A stretch of DNA of 64,000 nucleotides, from contig MQVO02000014.1 of NCBI GenBank assembly GCA_001986395.2, positions 248,001-312,000 on the forward strand, written 5' to 3'. The first letter of the stretch is position 1; every line of letters starts with the position of its first letter. The stretch is from Irpex lacteus (Eukaryota > Basidiomycota > Agaricomycetes > Polyporales > Irpicaceae). The translations under genes and the position numbers were made by a program. Shown here one piece after another: positions 10,498-21,868 of the stretch. The notes under the pieces were generated by a model. It did no database searches. It saw only the letters and a list, made by a program, of their open reading frames with translations, and had not been told where the DNA came from.

Positions 10498-12806
10498 CTA
10501 GTACCACTCAACCTCACGAAGTACAAGCCCCCTCCCAACTCCCGCATACACACCACTCCTAATCCTCTCATAGAAAGTCTTACAAACACCCAACGCCGCA
10601 TCAAAATCGAACTCCTCCTCTCGCTTCTTCAGACTCTCATCTATTCCGGAGTGGGCGAGACGTTCATGAACGAAGGTTGCAAGCTCCGCGAGGAGGTTCC
10701 GTCTGGGTCTCTCGTCCGGGATATGACGAGGGTGTTTAGAGGTGGGCGGCGAGTCGTCGTCCGAGTCGGATTCGAGGTCCATCGGTTCGCTGTCGTCTTC
10801 GTCTTCATCGTCGACAGGAGGATCTAAAGGAGGCGTAGGGTTTGTAGGTGGAAGCACCGCAAAGGAGAGAGGAGGTCCAACGTCTTCAGTCGTAGGCAGG
10901 GGCACCGCAGAACCAGAGCGCACGGATAGAGGAGCCGAAGAAAACACAGAAGGCCCGAGGTCGAAGTTAAAGTCAGGCGGAACCACCGCAGACAATGACG
11001 ACCTCGCCGCAGACGCGTACTCGTGGTCATACTGATCATGATTGGCCACAGGAGCCTCGGTCGTTCGCCTCGAGGTATCGTGATGCAAGTCCACGCGACG
11101 CTGGATCTGAGGATGAGAGTGAGTGTGAGTGTGAGCGAGAATATGATGTAGAGGATGGGGATAGGGAGGGGGATGAATATGACGCAGAAGATGGGGAGGG
11201 GGCTGAATCTGAATCTGAGGATGAGAAGCACGAGCAACAGTAGAATGAAAATGAGAATACGAATCCTCGCGATGTCGATGTCGATGGTGGTACTCTGAAT
11301 TCGAAGGAGCTGAGATGAGATCTCGTAGCGTCGCAGGGTCGAACAGCTCTTCAATTTCCTCATCGGTGGATGTGATAGTGGTAGACGATGTAGATAGAAC
11401 GGGTGAGGATGAAGGTGAAGAGCTTGGGCGCGGCCGGATCGCACGAAGCTGTCCTCTCCCTCTTAGATGTGCCTCTACGGTGGAATGATGCGAAGGCAAA
11501 GACGAAGGTCGTATACTCGACAGTGAGAATGGTAGTGGGCGGCGCGCTTCTCCAGTAGTAACGGTAGTCGTGGTAGTAGCACTCATGGGAGACACCTCAA
11601 CCGGCGGACGATACACCCGTGCGTACGGGTTGGCTGTATGTCGCGCTCTGTATTGAGTACGAAACTCATGATGCGGCACGGGATGACGTCTATAAGGAAT
11701 ACGCGAGGTATTTTCTGCTTCATGGACGTGGACGTGTTGGGATTGAGGATCTGGAGATCTTGGCGTTGGTGAAGTTGATGTTGGTACTGTGCGTGAAGCG
11801 GCCGAGGATGAAGGTGGAGAGGAAGAAGTAGAATGGGAAGCCGTCTTGGAGGGCCACCACGGTATAGGGGTGTGTTGTGGTACTACGTTCCGAGTCGCTG
11901 GAAAGGATATCCTCGGTGTCGTCGGTGGGGGATTTTGAGGATGAGAGTTGGCAACAGGGGCAGGGGGAGGGATGTTATTACCACCACCACCACCACCGCC
12001 ATCACCACCATGAATCTGCACCCAATTCCTCACATCCTCCACATCCGCCTTCAACGCCCGAGCCCAGACTTCTATAACGGTTTTGTTCGGGGCGGGGTTG
12101 TTCCTGTAGAGGACTGCTAGTTTTGAGATTTTAGGTGTGGATATGGTTGGGTATACTAGTGCGCAAGTGAGTCGTTAGGGCGATGTTAGATGGGTAGGAG
12201 AAGGAGCAGAGACGTACGTATACTTTCGCAAGTGACGATATCCTTTTCATCGCTACGTTGTCGACGCACAAGCTGTCTCTCCTGAGCTCGTACCTGCACC
12301 TCTTCACGATGCTTTAGGCTCTGCACCGCCACAACCTCATCCAACAACCGCCTAACAGTACCCTCACTCCTCCGTGAGATAAACCAAGCGCGCAAATTAT
12401 TAAGCCCAAACCACTCTGCGCCGGGTATGGTGGTGTGGATGAAGGCGAGGAGGTCGGTTTGTTGGGCGGATGTTGGGTTGGGGGATATGTTTTGGAAGAA
12501 TACTGTATATTGCGAACATACATGTGAGTACGCTTGGAGATAGGAGTAGGAGGGAAGGTACATACGGTGGAGAATTTTGAGAGCTCGTTCAGGTAACTTG
12601 CGTCTCACCTCCTTCGTCTCGCTTTTCTCTCCCTCTCTCTGTTGTACTTGCTCGCTGTCCCAGCCTTCTACGGCTCGCCGTTCTTCTCTCGCTCGATACG
12701 CAGCCGCAATCTCGGACATCGTACCGTCCGTATTCGCAGTATTGCCCCTATAGATGGATTCTAGGAGATTGGTGTACGGCCAAGCGTCTGAATCGGGGAG
12801 GAACAT
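10498..12806 (-). CDS. Double-homeodomain-like protein 2
   Basis: Three exons (12806-12566, 12502-12218, 12155-10498; phases agree) give 727 aa. The intron sites match the first two introns of genes 1 and 3. The TALE-like homeodomain spans residues about 68-128: RRKLPERALKIL, AQQTDLLAFIHTTIPGAEWF, LRAWFISRRSE. A second homeodomain-like unit at about 176-225 has STPKISKLAVLY ... VWARALKADVEDVRNWVQIH, again WVQxH in place of WFQNR. A glycine run and a long Pro/Ser/His-rich low-complexity region follow. An acidic stretch lies near the end, before the shared C-terminal motif FYERIRSGVYAGVGRGLVL. It is probably a nuclear protein; function unknown. Downstream it lacks the intron that gene 1 has after the second homeodomain. 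Confidence 0.72.
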
Positions 12807-13455
12807 GGTCTAGTGGTGGCTGCTCCTTTATTTTAGGTGAAGCGTAACGCCAGAAGCGAAGTTAGCATAGAAAAATGACAGTTGAGAGTGTCAAGTGGGC
12901 GATATCTAGGAAGATGCATCCTGGTAGACGAGACGGATAAAAGTCCTCAAGGTCATGTCGGCTCTTTCGAATATAGAGGGCGGAATCTATTTGAGGGCGC
13001 ACGTGCTGGGTTACCGGTTATCTATTATCCAGAGACGGAGTCGTGTATAGCTAGACGGTGCACACGGGCCAAATTTGCAAAGTAGTTCATGGTCTTTATT
13101 GTCGACGACGGTCGTGGCGAGAAGTGAGAAAGATGAAAGTGCGATCAAATGTGTAGAGGGGTTGACGTTTAGCGCTGGCTATGACGACATACGGTCACGC
13201 ACGCGAATAGTCACACCGTCACGACACGGGACGCGACGCGTTAACATTGAACGCGTTCAGGACAGTAAGAACAAGGTGATTAGGATTGTGCGAATAAAGC
13301 CATAGAGAATTGATCAAGAAATGCAGCAGTAAACGAGATAAGTACAGATAAAGATTGAGAGCGTGCTACAACGATGACTGACCAAGAAAGCAAAGCAAAG
13401 CGGATTAATCAAAACATAGATGATGTTAGTGTGAAGCACAATAAGCAAGATAAGT
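12807..13455. other. Intergenic, promoter of homeodomain-like gene 2
   Basis: No independent gene was seen. It carries the segments similar to the 9905-10497 interval. The last bases belong to the uncertain 3' end of gene 3, where an alternative unspliced stop lies at 13409. Confidence 0.35.
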
Positions 13456-16400
13456 TCAACCTGCCCAGTCTCATCAGCTTTTCTAACTTCCCGAGCACAA
13501 ACAAAGACTCACCATCAACAATCATCGCCTCCTCCACCTCCCCTTCCTCAATCTCTCCTTCCTCAAGTACTCTCTCTTTCCCTTCCACTCCATTCCCAAC
13601 CTCAGACTCATCCACACCCTGAGACTCGCTCCTCACCCTCTTTGAAGGCACCAACCCGAAACTCTCATACGTTCCACCCTCGATCGCCTCATAAAACCTC
13701 ACACAGTCCTCCATACACTGACCCAGCTCTTCCCACGATGTCGAAGGTGGCGTTGGCGTTGAAGGCGTGTTGTGCTCTGGGTCGGGTAGTTTGGAGAGGA
13801 CGATGGTGCATAGGTCTTGGAATAATGACCGTGGTGGAGGCTGTGGGTGTAGCTGGTCGGAGGGAGGTAGTAGGTCAACTTCGATCGCTTCTTCCTGAGA
13901 TGACTGTGCCGGCAGAGGTGGTGGTGCGAGGAATTTAGTATAGACGGCGGACGTCGATGGTGGGACGTCGCACTCCATCGCAGACTCGTCAACTGTCATC
14001 TCGGAGGCCAGCAAACTCTCAAGCGCTTCGTCTTCCAGAATGGACTCACGCGAACGACTTGAACTCAAAGCAAGAAAACCTGGGTCGCGAGAATCATGGC
14101 GTCGACCAGGAAGTGAGTCTGTTGGTTCGACACCATTGGTAGTACTAGCAACAACGGGGCCTTCGGACGGAGAGTTCGTCCTCTGCCTTTTGTTCGCCCG
14201 AGGATCACAGGCATCATCGCCGTCTTTGAGCAAGTCGTTGGGTACAAAGGGCGACGAGAACCTCGACGGCGTTGTTCGCTGTAGTCTGAACGGTATTGAA
14301 CCCTGCTCTTGCTCTAGTTCTTGTTCATTGCTTAGACCTATTGAGCCCGAAGGTGTTAAAGGTGGTATTGGCAGACTCGGGACTTCATCATGTAGCGGAG
14401 GTTCAGACGTCGCGGGCGGGTCCACCACAATTTCTTCTGGTTCCGATATCGAGGGCCCTGCACGAGACACTTCAGGCTCTTCGTTCCCAGTTTCTTCGTA
14501 CAAAGCCGTACCATCCTCAGGTCCATCCGCAACGACATCCCCAGATTCAAATCCACGTTCATGTTCAACTCCAGAACCCGCATTCGGAAGCTCACGTGGA
14601 GGCGACTCCGACAACGCAATACTCTTCAAGAACCTCAACTTCTGGCGCGCTTTCCGCTTCTCCTTCTCTTGATGTTTGAGCTTCTGGGTGCCTACGAGCG
14701 GAGACGGTTTGGGAGTGAGAGTGGGAATGGGTGTGGGTCTGCTGGTGGATGGTACGATGGGAGATGCGAAACGTAGTTGCACCCCCGAGGTGGACGTTGG
14801 TGATGGTGGTAAAACGCCAGAACCAGCGACTTCTCCTGCTTCAGATTGTGAGAACCCTGCACCAGATACCTCAGGCTCTCCGGTGCTCGTTTCCTCACGC
14901 AAAGTCGTACCGAGCGACGGATGGGTGTCTTCAGGTGCGTCTGTTACGAGAGCCTCGGGTGCGTGCGTACCGAGTGACGCAGGTGTATCCGTAGTTTCCC
15001 CAGCTTCGTCCATTCCGACAGCCTCAGTTCTGTCCGTACCGATCGCACCCTCAGGCGCGAGTTCAGATGCAGATGCAGAACTCGCACTCGGAAGCTCAGG
15101 CAGAGCACTTCTCAGAAACCTCAGCTTTTCGCGTTCCTTCTGTCTTTGGGTCTGCTTCTGACGTCGTTTGCCTGCTAGCGGAGACAGATGATGTGTAGGT
15201 GTGGGTTTGCTAGTGGGAATGGGAGTGGGTAGGTCGGTGGGGAGGATGGGAGATGAGAAGCGGAGGTGTACTCCCTGCTCGAGTTGGACCTCACTAGGAG
15301 ACGACGTGCTAGTTGGATCGAGATTTCCATGATCTCCAGTAGGTTCGTGAGCAGGCGACTTTGTGGCCTCATCAAGAGTATTGGAAGTTGGCTCTGAGGT
15401 ATGCTCGGCTGTATCGACCTCATCACTCGCGTGTGTATGGGATGGAGAGTGAGAGTGAGAGTGTGAATGAAGAACTGGTATGTGCTCGTCAATATCCATG
15501 GGATCAGGAGTGTCTTCTGGAGGCAGAGGTTGAAGCTCGGCGTATGGCGCTGGCTCTTCTACGACAATGGCTTCGGGCTCTACAATATCATGCTCAATAG
15601 AAAGCTTCTGTGAACCATCGGCCTCGAGCTCAACAGCGGGAGTTGTGGTTGTCGCTTCAGATAGTGGAAGGGAGTTCTCGAGAGAGTCGACAATAATGTG
15701 TTCCGGGATCTGCTCAACAGTAGACTCTGGAGAAGTAACGTGGTCGACAGCAGCATTCGGTTGTTCAGAGGGAGAGTGGTCCGAGGGCGCTGAAGTCACC
15801 TCCATAAACACTTCAGTTGGTTCACGAGATCCCTGTGGACCCTCTGTTTCCGCAAGTTCATCGACCTCTTCTTCGTTTTCATTAGCTTCAGAAGGCGTAT
15901 CTGGAGGAAGAAGAGGCTCCATGAATGGAGGCTCCTCAGCAGCGATGGGGGTAGGAGCGCGCGATCCCTCTCCATCGTTCTCCGCAGCCGACTCAGGAGA
16001 CTCAGCTCGCATCGCAGGAGCCTGAGGCATCCCATGCAATTCAGGAGACGTCACCGCAATTGGACTCGTCGGAGTATACGGAGCAAGATACGCAGAAGCA
16101 GAAGGCTGAACAGCCATGAACGACGACGCCAGCGCAGCGTACGGCTGTACGCCGCTAGAGCCCACGCCTAAGTGTGCGGGAACTCCGTAGCCGATGTATG
16201 TTTGCTGGAATATCGGGCTCGAGATGGGCGACGCTAATGACGGTGCCGTGTTGATCCTGGGGCTGTTGAGCTCTGGTGAGGCGGTTCCTTCGGGTGTCGG
16301 GAGGGCACTTGGGTCGTGTTGTTGAGTGATAGTGGGGTTTTGGAGTTGTAGGGCAGGCTGAAGAGGCTGAAGAGGCTGAAGAGGCTGAGGATGGCCATTA

Positions 16401-17533
16401 TTAGTCGATGCTGTGTGTCTAGGAGATTATAATGTTTAAGCTCACTTACCTGCTGAGCCTGCGCTCGATGCAATTGTACCCAGCTCTCTACATGCAGCTG
16501 CTCGGCTCCCAACGAACGGCTCCATATCTGCAGATGAATAGCACTCGGGTTGGGTGTCTCTCTCAACAACTTTTCGAGGTTTCTGATCTTGGCAGCACTG
16601 AGTGAAGGCCATACTGTCCATAGCAAACGGAGGTTCAGAAGCTGCGCTCGACAAACGGCACACGACTCACGAATCTTGTCTGTCTCGCGCAGTGCCTCGT
16701 CATCGCTGTCATCCCTCTTACGCTTCAAACGGGTGTTGAGCCACTGGTTGATATCGACCAACTTGTACCACTCCGCACCAGGCACCTTGTGCACCTCGGC
16801 AAGCAACGCCTTCCGCTTAGTGAGAGATGGATAAACCGGCTCGTTCTTGAAGTGATCTGCGTGCAGTATTCATGGTCAGTATTATTGTAACACCTGCTGC
16901 GAGGTGGCTGTACGAACTCACTTTGCAATATCAAAACAGCTGCCTCTGGTAGCCTGTTCTTTACGATGCGGGTCTTGGAAGCACTGGAAGATGGCTGTAC
17001 TGTCGGAAGTCCGAAGACATATCAGTTGTAGTGGTTCATAGGAAACGGGTCGGTGTCTTCAATTTGACTTACGAATCTTGTCCGTCTCGCTCACAGCCTG
17101 AGGCTCCTCGTCGTCACTAGTCTCTTCCTCTTTCTCTTCGTGACCTGCGGGTGGTCGACGATGCTTAAACCAATCTCTGACACTGTGCATAGTGTACCAT
17201 TCCGCCCCAGGGACTTCCTTTATCTTGGCGAGCAGCTCTCTCCGCTTTTCGAGAGACGGATAGGTTGGATCGTTCTTGTTGTGATCTACGTGCTTTAACA
17301 ATTAGCATTCGCCCACCACAACAGGCGTTCATAGTTCTAGTACTCAGGCTTCATGCGAGCCGGTCTCCAAACTCATGCAACTAGACCTTGTACGAACACT
17401 TACTCTTCAGTATCAAGGCCGCCGCTTCCGGCAGCTTGTTCTTCTGCTTCTGCTCCGGATTCAGCAGCTCCTTCCACTTCGGTGGTCCAGCGGCTGAAGC
17501 CCTACGAGGACGACTCGGACTCGACGCAGACAT
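13456..17533 (-). CDS. Multi-homeodomain-like protein 3 (duplicated TALE-like unit)
   Basis: Exons 17533-17404, 17285-17073, 16999-16922, 16856-16671, 16613-16450 and 16384 onward join in phase to about 1,230 aa. Residues about 30-88 and 126-188 are two tandem TALE-like homeodomains: NKLPEAAALILKNH / NRLPEAAVLILQNH, YPSLxKRxxLLAxxxxVPGAEWY, then VRDWFKHRR and INQWLNTRLKRKR. The units share intron positions and the boundary sequence ETDKIR, so they arose by internal exon duplication. Residues about 203-257 hold the second homeodomain type (AAKIRNLEKLLRETPNPS ... VESWVQLHRAQ). A very long acidic Ser/Pro/Thr-rich region follows, then the shared C-terminal motif (FYEAIEGGTYESFGLV). The 3' end is uncertain: a 52-bp intron (13512-13461) would end the protein at VDG; read-through ends at 13409. 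Confidence 0.7.
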
Positions 17534-19468
17534 CACGAACAACTTGAACAACAAACGACTTTCCGTCCACCACTAGCACGGAGGGCACAAGAGCAAGAGC
17601 ACGAGAGGGTTCCAATGATGCACTGCTGATTAGGACTGTGAGTACAAGACTATGTGATCTTCTTCGTGCGACTGCACATGTCATATAGAACCCCGCGTCG
17701 TCCACGTTCCCTGAGAACCCTAGATAAACGAGGACGAACAAAGAGTATTGAGTGGCAGTGGCGGATGCGAGCAGAGAGAGGAAAGTACGATGCCATGGCT
17801 GCGATGGTTTTCTTTGCTTTGTCGAGTTCGCCGTGGCCGAGTTGAGTTGAGTGGCATGTCAACATGATACGCTCGACGCTCATTTAGTTCGATCACTTAC
17901 TGCATCTACCCCACCGCGTATCACTCTCACGTACATATACGACCCTGATCACGCAGAAAAGGCTCAGAAGACTCACATTCTCAATTGAACTTCACACGAT
18001 TGCGATATGTATCACACCAATGATGTTGAGCATAATGTGTCTCACCAGCCCTCGAAAGCAACATGTGCGATGCGAGCTAGCGAGACAAATACAGAGTGTA
18101 ACATAAAAAGCTACCTATAGGGTACAAAGCGGTGGCAAAGGGTAACACGGTATATAGGGTGCGCTTCGACCGAGGGATAGGTGGGATGAGGGTGGGCGGG
18201 TGGTAAAGGAAGATGATGACAGGTATACGGACTAGGGTGTGAAGAGGGCGGAATATATGGAAGGATTGAGGTCTGCGGGTACTTGTAAAGTCGAGGATAC
18301 GGAAGAGTGATGTAGGGGAGAAGGGGGTGGATGGGAGGACGGTAGCAGGCGACCCAAAACGTTCGAGCGAACTGTAAGCGAAACAGAATCAGGAGCAATA
18401 GGGTGGTACTGTATGTACGCAGAAGCGAAGAAACCGAGTAAGAATAAACCGAAAAATATATCATGTGGGTTTGCGTCGTAACAATTTTCCGTTGTTTTTG
18501 TGGGTTTTGTCGGGTGTGCGGCAAAAGACAACTGATGAAAAACACAAAATAGAACGGGAAACGTGGAGAGCGGAAAACATGAGCGGAAACAGAAACGGTC
18601 CCTTGGGATCCCCACGAAGGCACGAAGGTGCTGATAATCGATAGTGGTGGGAGACGACGAACACTGGAGAGACGATGGATGGAAGGGACAACATTAGTGA
18701 GATGAAGAGGTCTCGAATAATGGGAAGGATAGGGAAGTGAACACGAGGTTCACCTCCAGCGTACGTGGGAAGTGGGAGATATCGAGGGCCAAGGGAATTG
18801 TCCGAGAATGGAGTGGGGAATATGCGGGTAATAAAACCGCAACAGCGACGCATTATCAGCGCGCGACGTACAGAACCTTGAGCGAGAAAGACACCTCCAT
18901 GTGTGTGTGAGATGTTCGAGAGTCGTGTACGATTCTTGATGGAAGATAAGTTCCCCGAGCAATCAAAAATTGCGAGAGAGCCAGACGAAACGGCGATGGG
19001 AATAAAAGCAAAATAGATACGATGCGATGTTTCGTTCGATCGATGGGATGTGTATGATTATGTCGGTCGGTGGCAGCGATGATGGTGTGGATTCCCGTTG
19101 ATGAGGCGATCCCTTCGACAGGATGGATATGTCGGAATAGCCCAGGAAGAGATAGAGAGAAAACTTGAGAGGCCATGGAGATAGAATCAATCAACAAGGA
19201 AGACTGCAGAAGAACCCGGGAAATCGATGGCGCCGAGAACAGAATATAGGACTTGCTGCGCGAATAAGAGAGTGAAGGCGGTTGCGCCTCACGCTAGCGG
19301 GAGGGACGACCATGTCGGGGAGTGGTATGAGTACAAGGGGCAGCAGTCCGGGAGGGGAGTACGATAACGGAAGACGAGACTGAGAAAAATCGGAAGGCGA
19401 CAGCCACCTTCGATCGGAGCGACGAGGGCTCTCTATGCTTGTGATGCGTTCTAGTGCATGGTTCTTCC
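17534..19468. other. Long intergenic, pyrimidine-biased on the minus strand
   Basis: About 1.9 kb between the start of homeodomain-like gene 3 and the stop of the cyclin gene, both on the minus strand. The minus strand from 18.1 to 19.2 kb is C/T-rich and open in several frames, but the translations are low-complexity (Pro/Leu/Ser/Tyr) without domains. A long cyclin 3' UTR or a regulatory region is more likely than a gene. Confidence 0.35.
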
Positions 19469-21868
19469 CTACACCTTCAGCATCGGCCTCTGGTAGTCGT
19501 AAGGATCATAGACAGACGGGTAAACCACACGATTCGGATATGCAGTCCATTGTGGAGGGGCAACAGCATGCACGTACTGTCCTGACGGATAGCCCAGCTC
19601 ACCACTCCCTTGGTCGTACTGAACCTGAGAATACGAGCGGTAATGACCAGGAGCGGCGGGATGGCCGTACGACAGAGACTGCGAGCGAGAGTGCATGTGA
19701 GGCGCAGGCGGAGGAGGGTATGTGTAGTCGTAACCAGTATAAACAGGCTGTGCGGGGAACACCGGCGCGTGCACCGGGACGTAGGGGTGCCTGGCAATCT
19801 GCTCGCCCACGGGCCAAATACGACGACTCATATCAAGAGCCTGGTGGAACGGTGCAGGCGGGGGAGCCACTGTGGCGGCAGCATGCCCGTGAGAGATGGG
19901 CTGCGGCGCAAGGTACTGTGCCTGAGCCCTCATGTTACCGCGCACAATAGGCTCGTCCGCTGCGGGGCTCCACTTCGCGGGTGGAGGCAAAGCCCTGCTG
20001 GTATCGCTCCGAGCACGAGAGTTGCTGGCGCTACTGATACGCCTCTTCGGCAGGTATTCCTCACGAAGCGGGCCATCCTCGTCAAGGTCGAAAGCCAAGA
20101 CATCGACATCTTGCATCTGCTCTACATCATGTCCCTTGTTCTCCGCGATGTCGTAGAAGACAGGCGCTGCAATGCCCTCGACTTCATGAGTCTCAGCGCG
20201 CTGAGAGGCTTCGAGCAAGTCCTCAATCGCTTTACGCACAATGTTGTGCGGGCTCGAAGAAGGGCGCGAGATCGGTTGAGGGAACTCCGGGGAGGACAAA
20301 GACGAGTGGTAGACATTCAGCTGCGTCAACCAGCGGCACCATTCGTCCGTCGGGATAGAGAGATCATGCGAGAAGAGCTCAAGCGCCAACGATTCCAACT
20401 TATTGAGGGAACGAATCGGGACGTTGGAGATGGTGTGCCTATTTCGGAGAGTTAAGGATGGAAGTGTTGACTGCTCAGAACACGTAATGACATACCATGT
20501 CTTGTTGGAGAACGTGTGATCATCGAGCCACTTGTTGGCCAGCATACATCCAAGGAGGACGAGCCGGAATGGCGCGAACGACTCGACGGCATCGCGATCG
20601 AGAGGGAGATGAGCCTCGCCGAAGAGCTCAGCGCGGAACATCTTCTCGCGGACATGCTCGCTCCCCAGGCCCACCGGACCGAAGAACACAGGGAGCCGCA
20701 CGATATACCACAAGGCGAGGAAGACTGCAGACGGCTGCAAGAGCGTCGATAGAAGCATGGAATGCACTGAATGAGCGAGGTGACTAGGAGGCTGAGTAGA
20801 ATACTGCTTGTAAAAAGCCCTGTACAGATTAGTCAGCACAGAACGTACATCAGTAAACATAAAACATAAGACTTACATTGGCTGCGCGTACTGAGGAGGA
20901 AGACTCATGCCCGTGGTGCACACCTTCCAGACGAAGGACACCATCCACTCGGAGAGTGGCTCGGCAAGCTTCCGGTACGCAGCAGAAGCTGTAGGAGCTA
21001 CGACGGGCTCAGGTGCGGGAGCGGGCTGGTGGGCGACCTGCTCAGCGGGGTATTGCTGACACTGGTAGCACTGATTGCCGCAGTAACCTTCGCCGTAGCA
21101 GTATTGCGCAGGTTGCGCCATAGCGACAACGCCGCGAGCATCAACGAAGGCTTGCGGGCCACCGACGACGCGGTCGACGAAGTCTGCGAACGGCGTGGTA
21201 GGCCCGACAGGGCTGGAATTAGGCTCGTTGTCGGAAGTGTCCTCAAACACAGGGCTGAATGCGCCTCGTTCATAGGAGCGCGGGAAGGTCTGCCGGGTAG
21301 TTGTGTTGGCTTCTACCGGGGCGGCCTGATAGTCGGAGGCATAATCCATAGAGCCTGAGTCAGAGTCTTGCTCGGCGCCCATATCGTCATCTTCGTCTGT
21401 GAAGCGGAACATGTCCTCTGCCTGCCACCCCGCTCCATCCATCGGGCTCATCTCATCATCAGCATCCTCCTCCATAGAGTAGGGCGTGCCATGGGTGCGT
21501 GCGAGGGCCATATTGGCCGAATGAGGGGGCGGAATGCTCGCTTGCGCGTGCGTTCCTTTAATGACCGATGCGTCGCCCGCAACGGCCAACCCTGCCTCAA
21601 AACCCTGCAGGTTGGACCCGGTCGACGAGTGAGATTCTTCTTCCCAAATGCGACGAGGCTTGTTCCTCCGCCAGGAAGGAAGCGAGTTGATCCACTCTTG
21701 CCTGGTGGCGAAGGCGGGTGGGGGCCCCTGCGGGGGCAGTGGCAAAGAGTTAGTCAAGTGCTGGAACACAGAGTGACGAGGGTAGAGTGTATCAGCTGCT
21801 TGAGCGCGGGCTTTCTTGATCACGCGGTGCGCGGGTTGCTTGCTGTGGACGGGGACGGGAACTGGCAT
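19469..21868 (-). CDS. Pho80/Pcl-type cyclin
   Basis: Exons 21868-20877, 20819-20496 and 20438-19469 join in phase to about 761 aa. The cyclin box is split by both introns: AEPLSEWMVSFVWKV, then HLAHSVHSMLLSTLLQPSAV, the VLLGCMLANKWLDDHTFSN helix (the strongest Pho80-like signature), and SLNKLESLALELF. Pho80-like cyclins activate Pho85-type CDKs and link nutrient status to growth. The N-terminus is disordered and acidic; the C-terminus is rich in Pro, Tyr, His and Gln. The start is the first in-frame ATG. The frame is open upstream to about 22400 without an ATG, and the bases before 21868 look like an acceptor (CTAATTCGCAG), so a 5' exon may exist. FAR11 is divergent, 1.3 kb away. Confidence 0.75.

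Noticed and set aside
6978..17533. The homeodomain-like array as the canonical mating-type A (HD) locus
   Set aside because: The canonical locus has divergently transcribed HD1/HD2 pairs, usually near a mitochondrial intermediate peptidase gene. Here the genes are co-oriented, each holds both domain types, and no such peptidase is present. The relation is at most distant.
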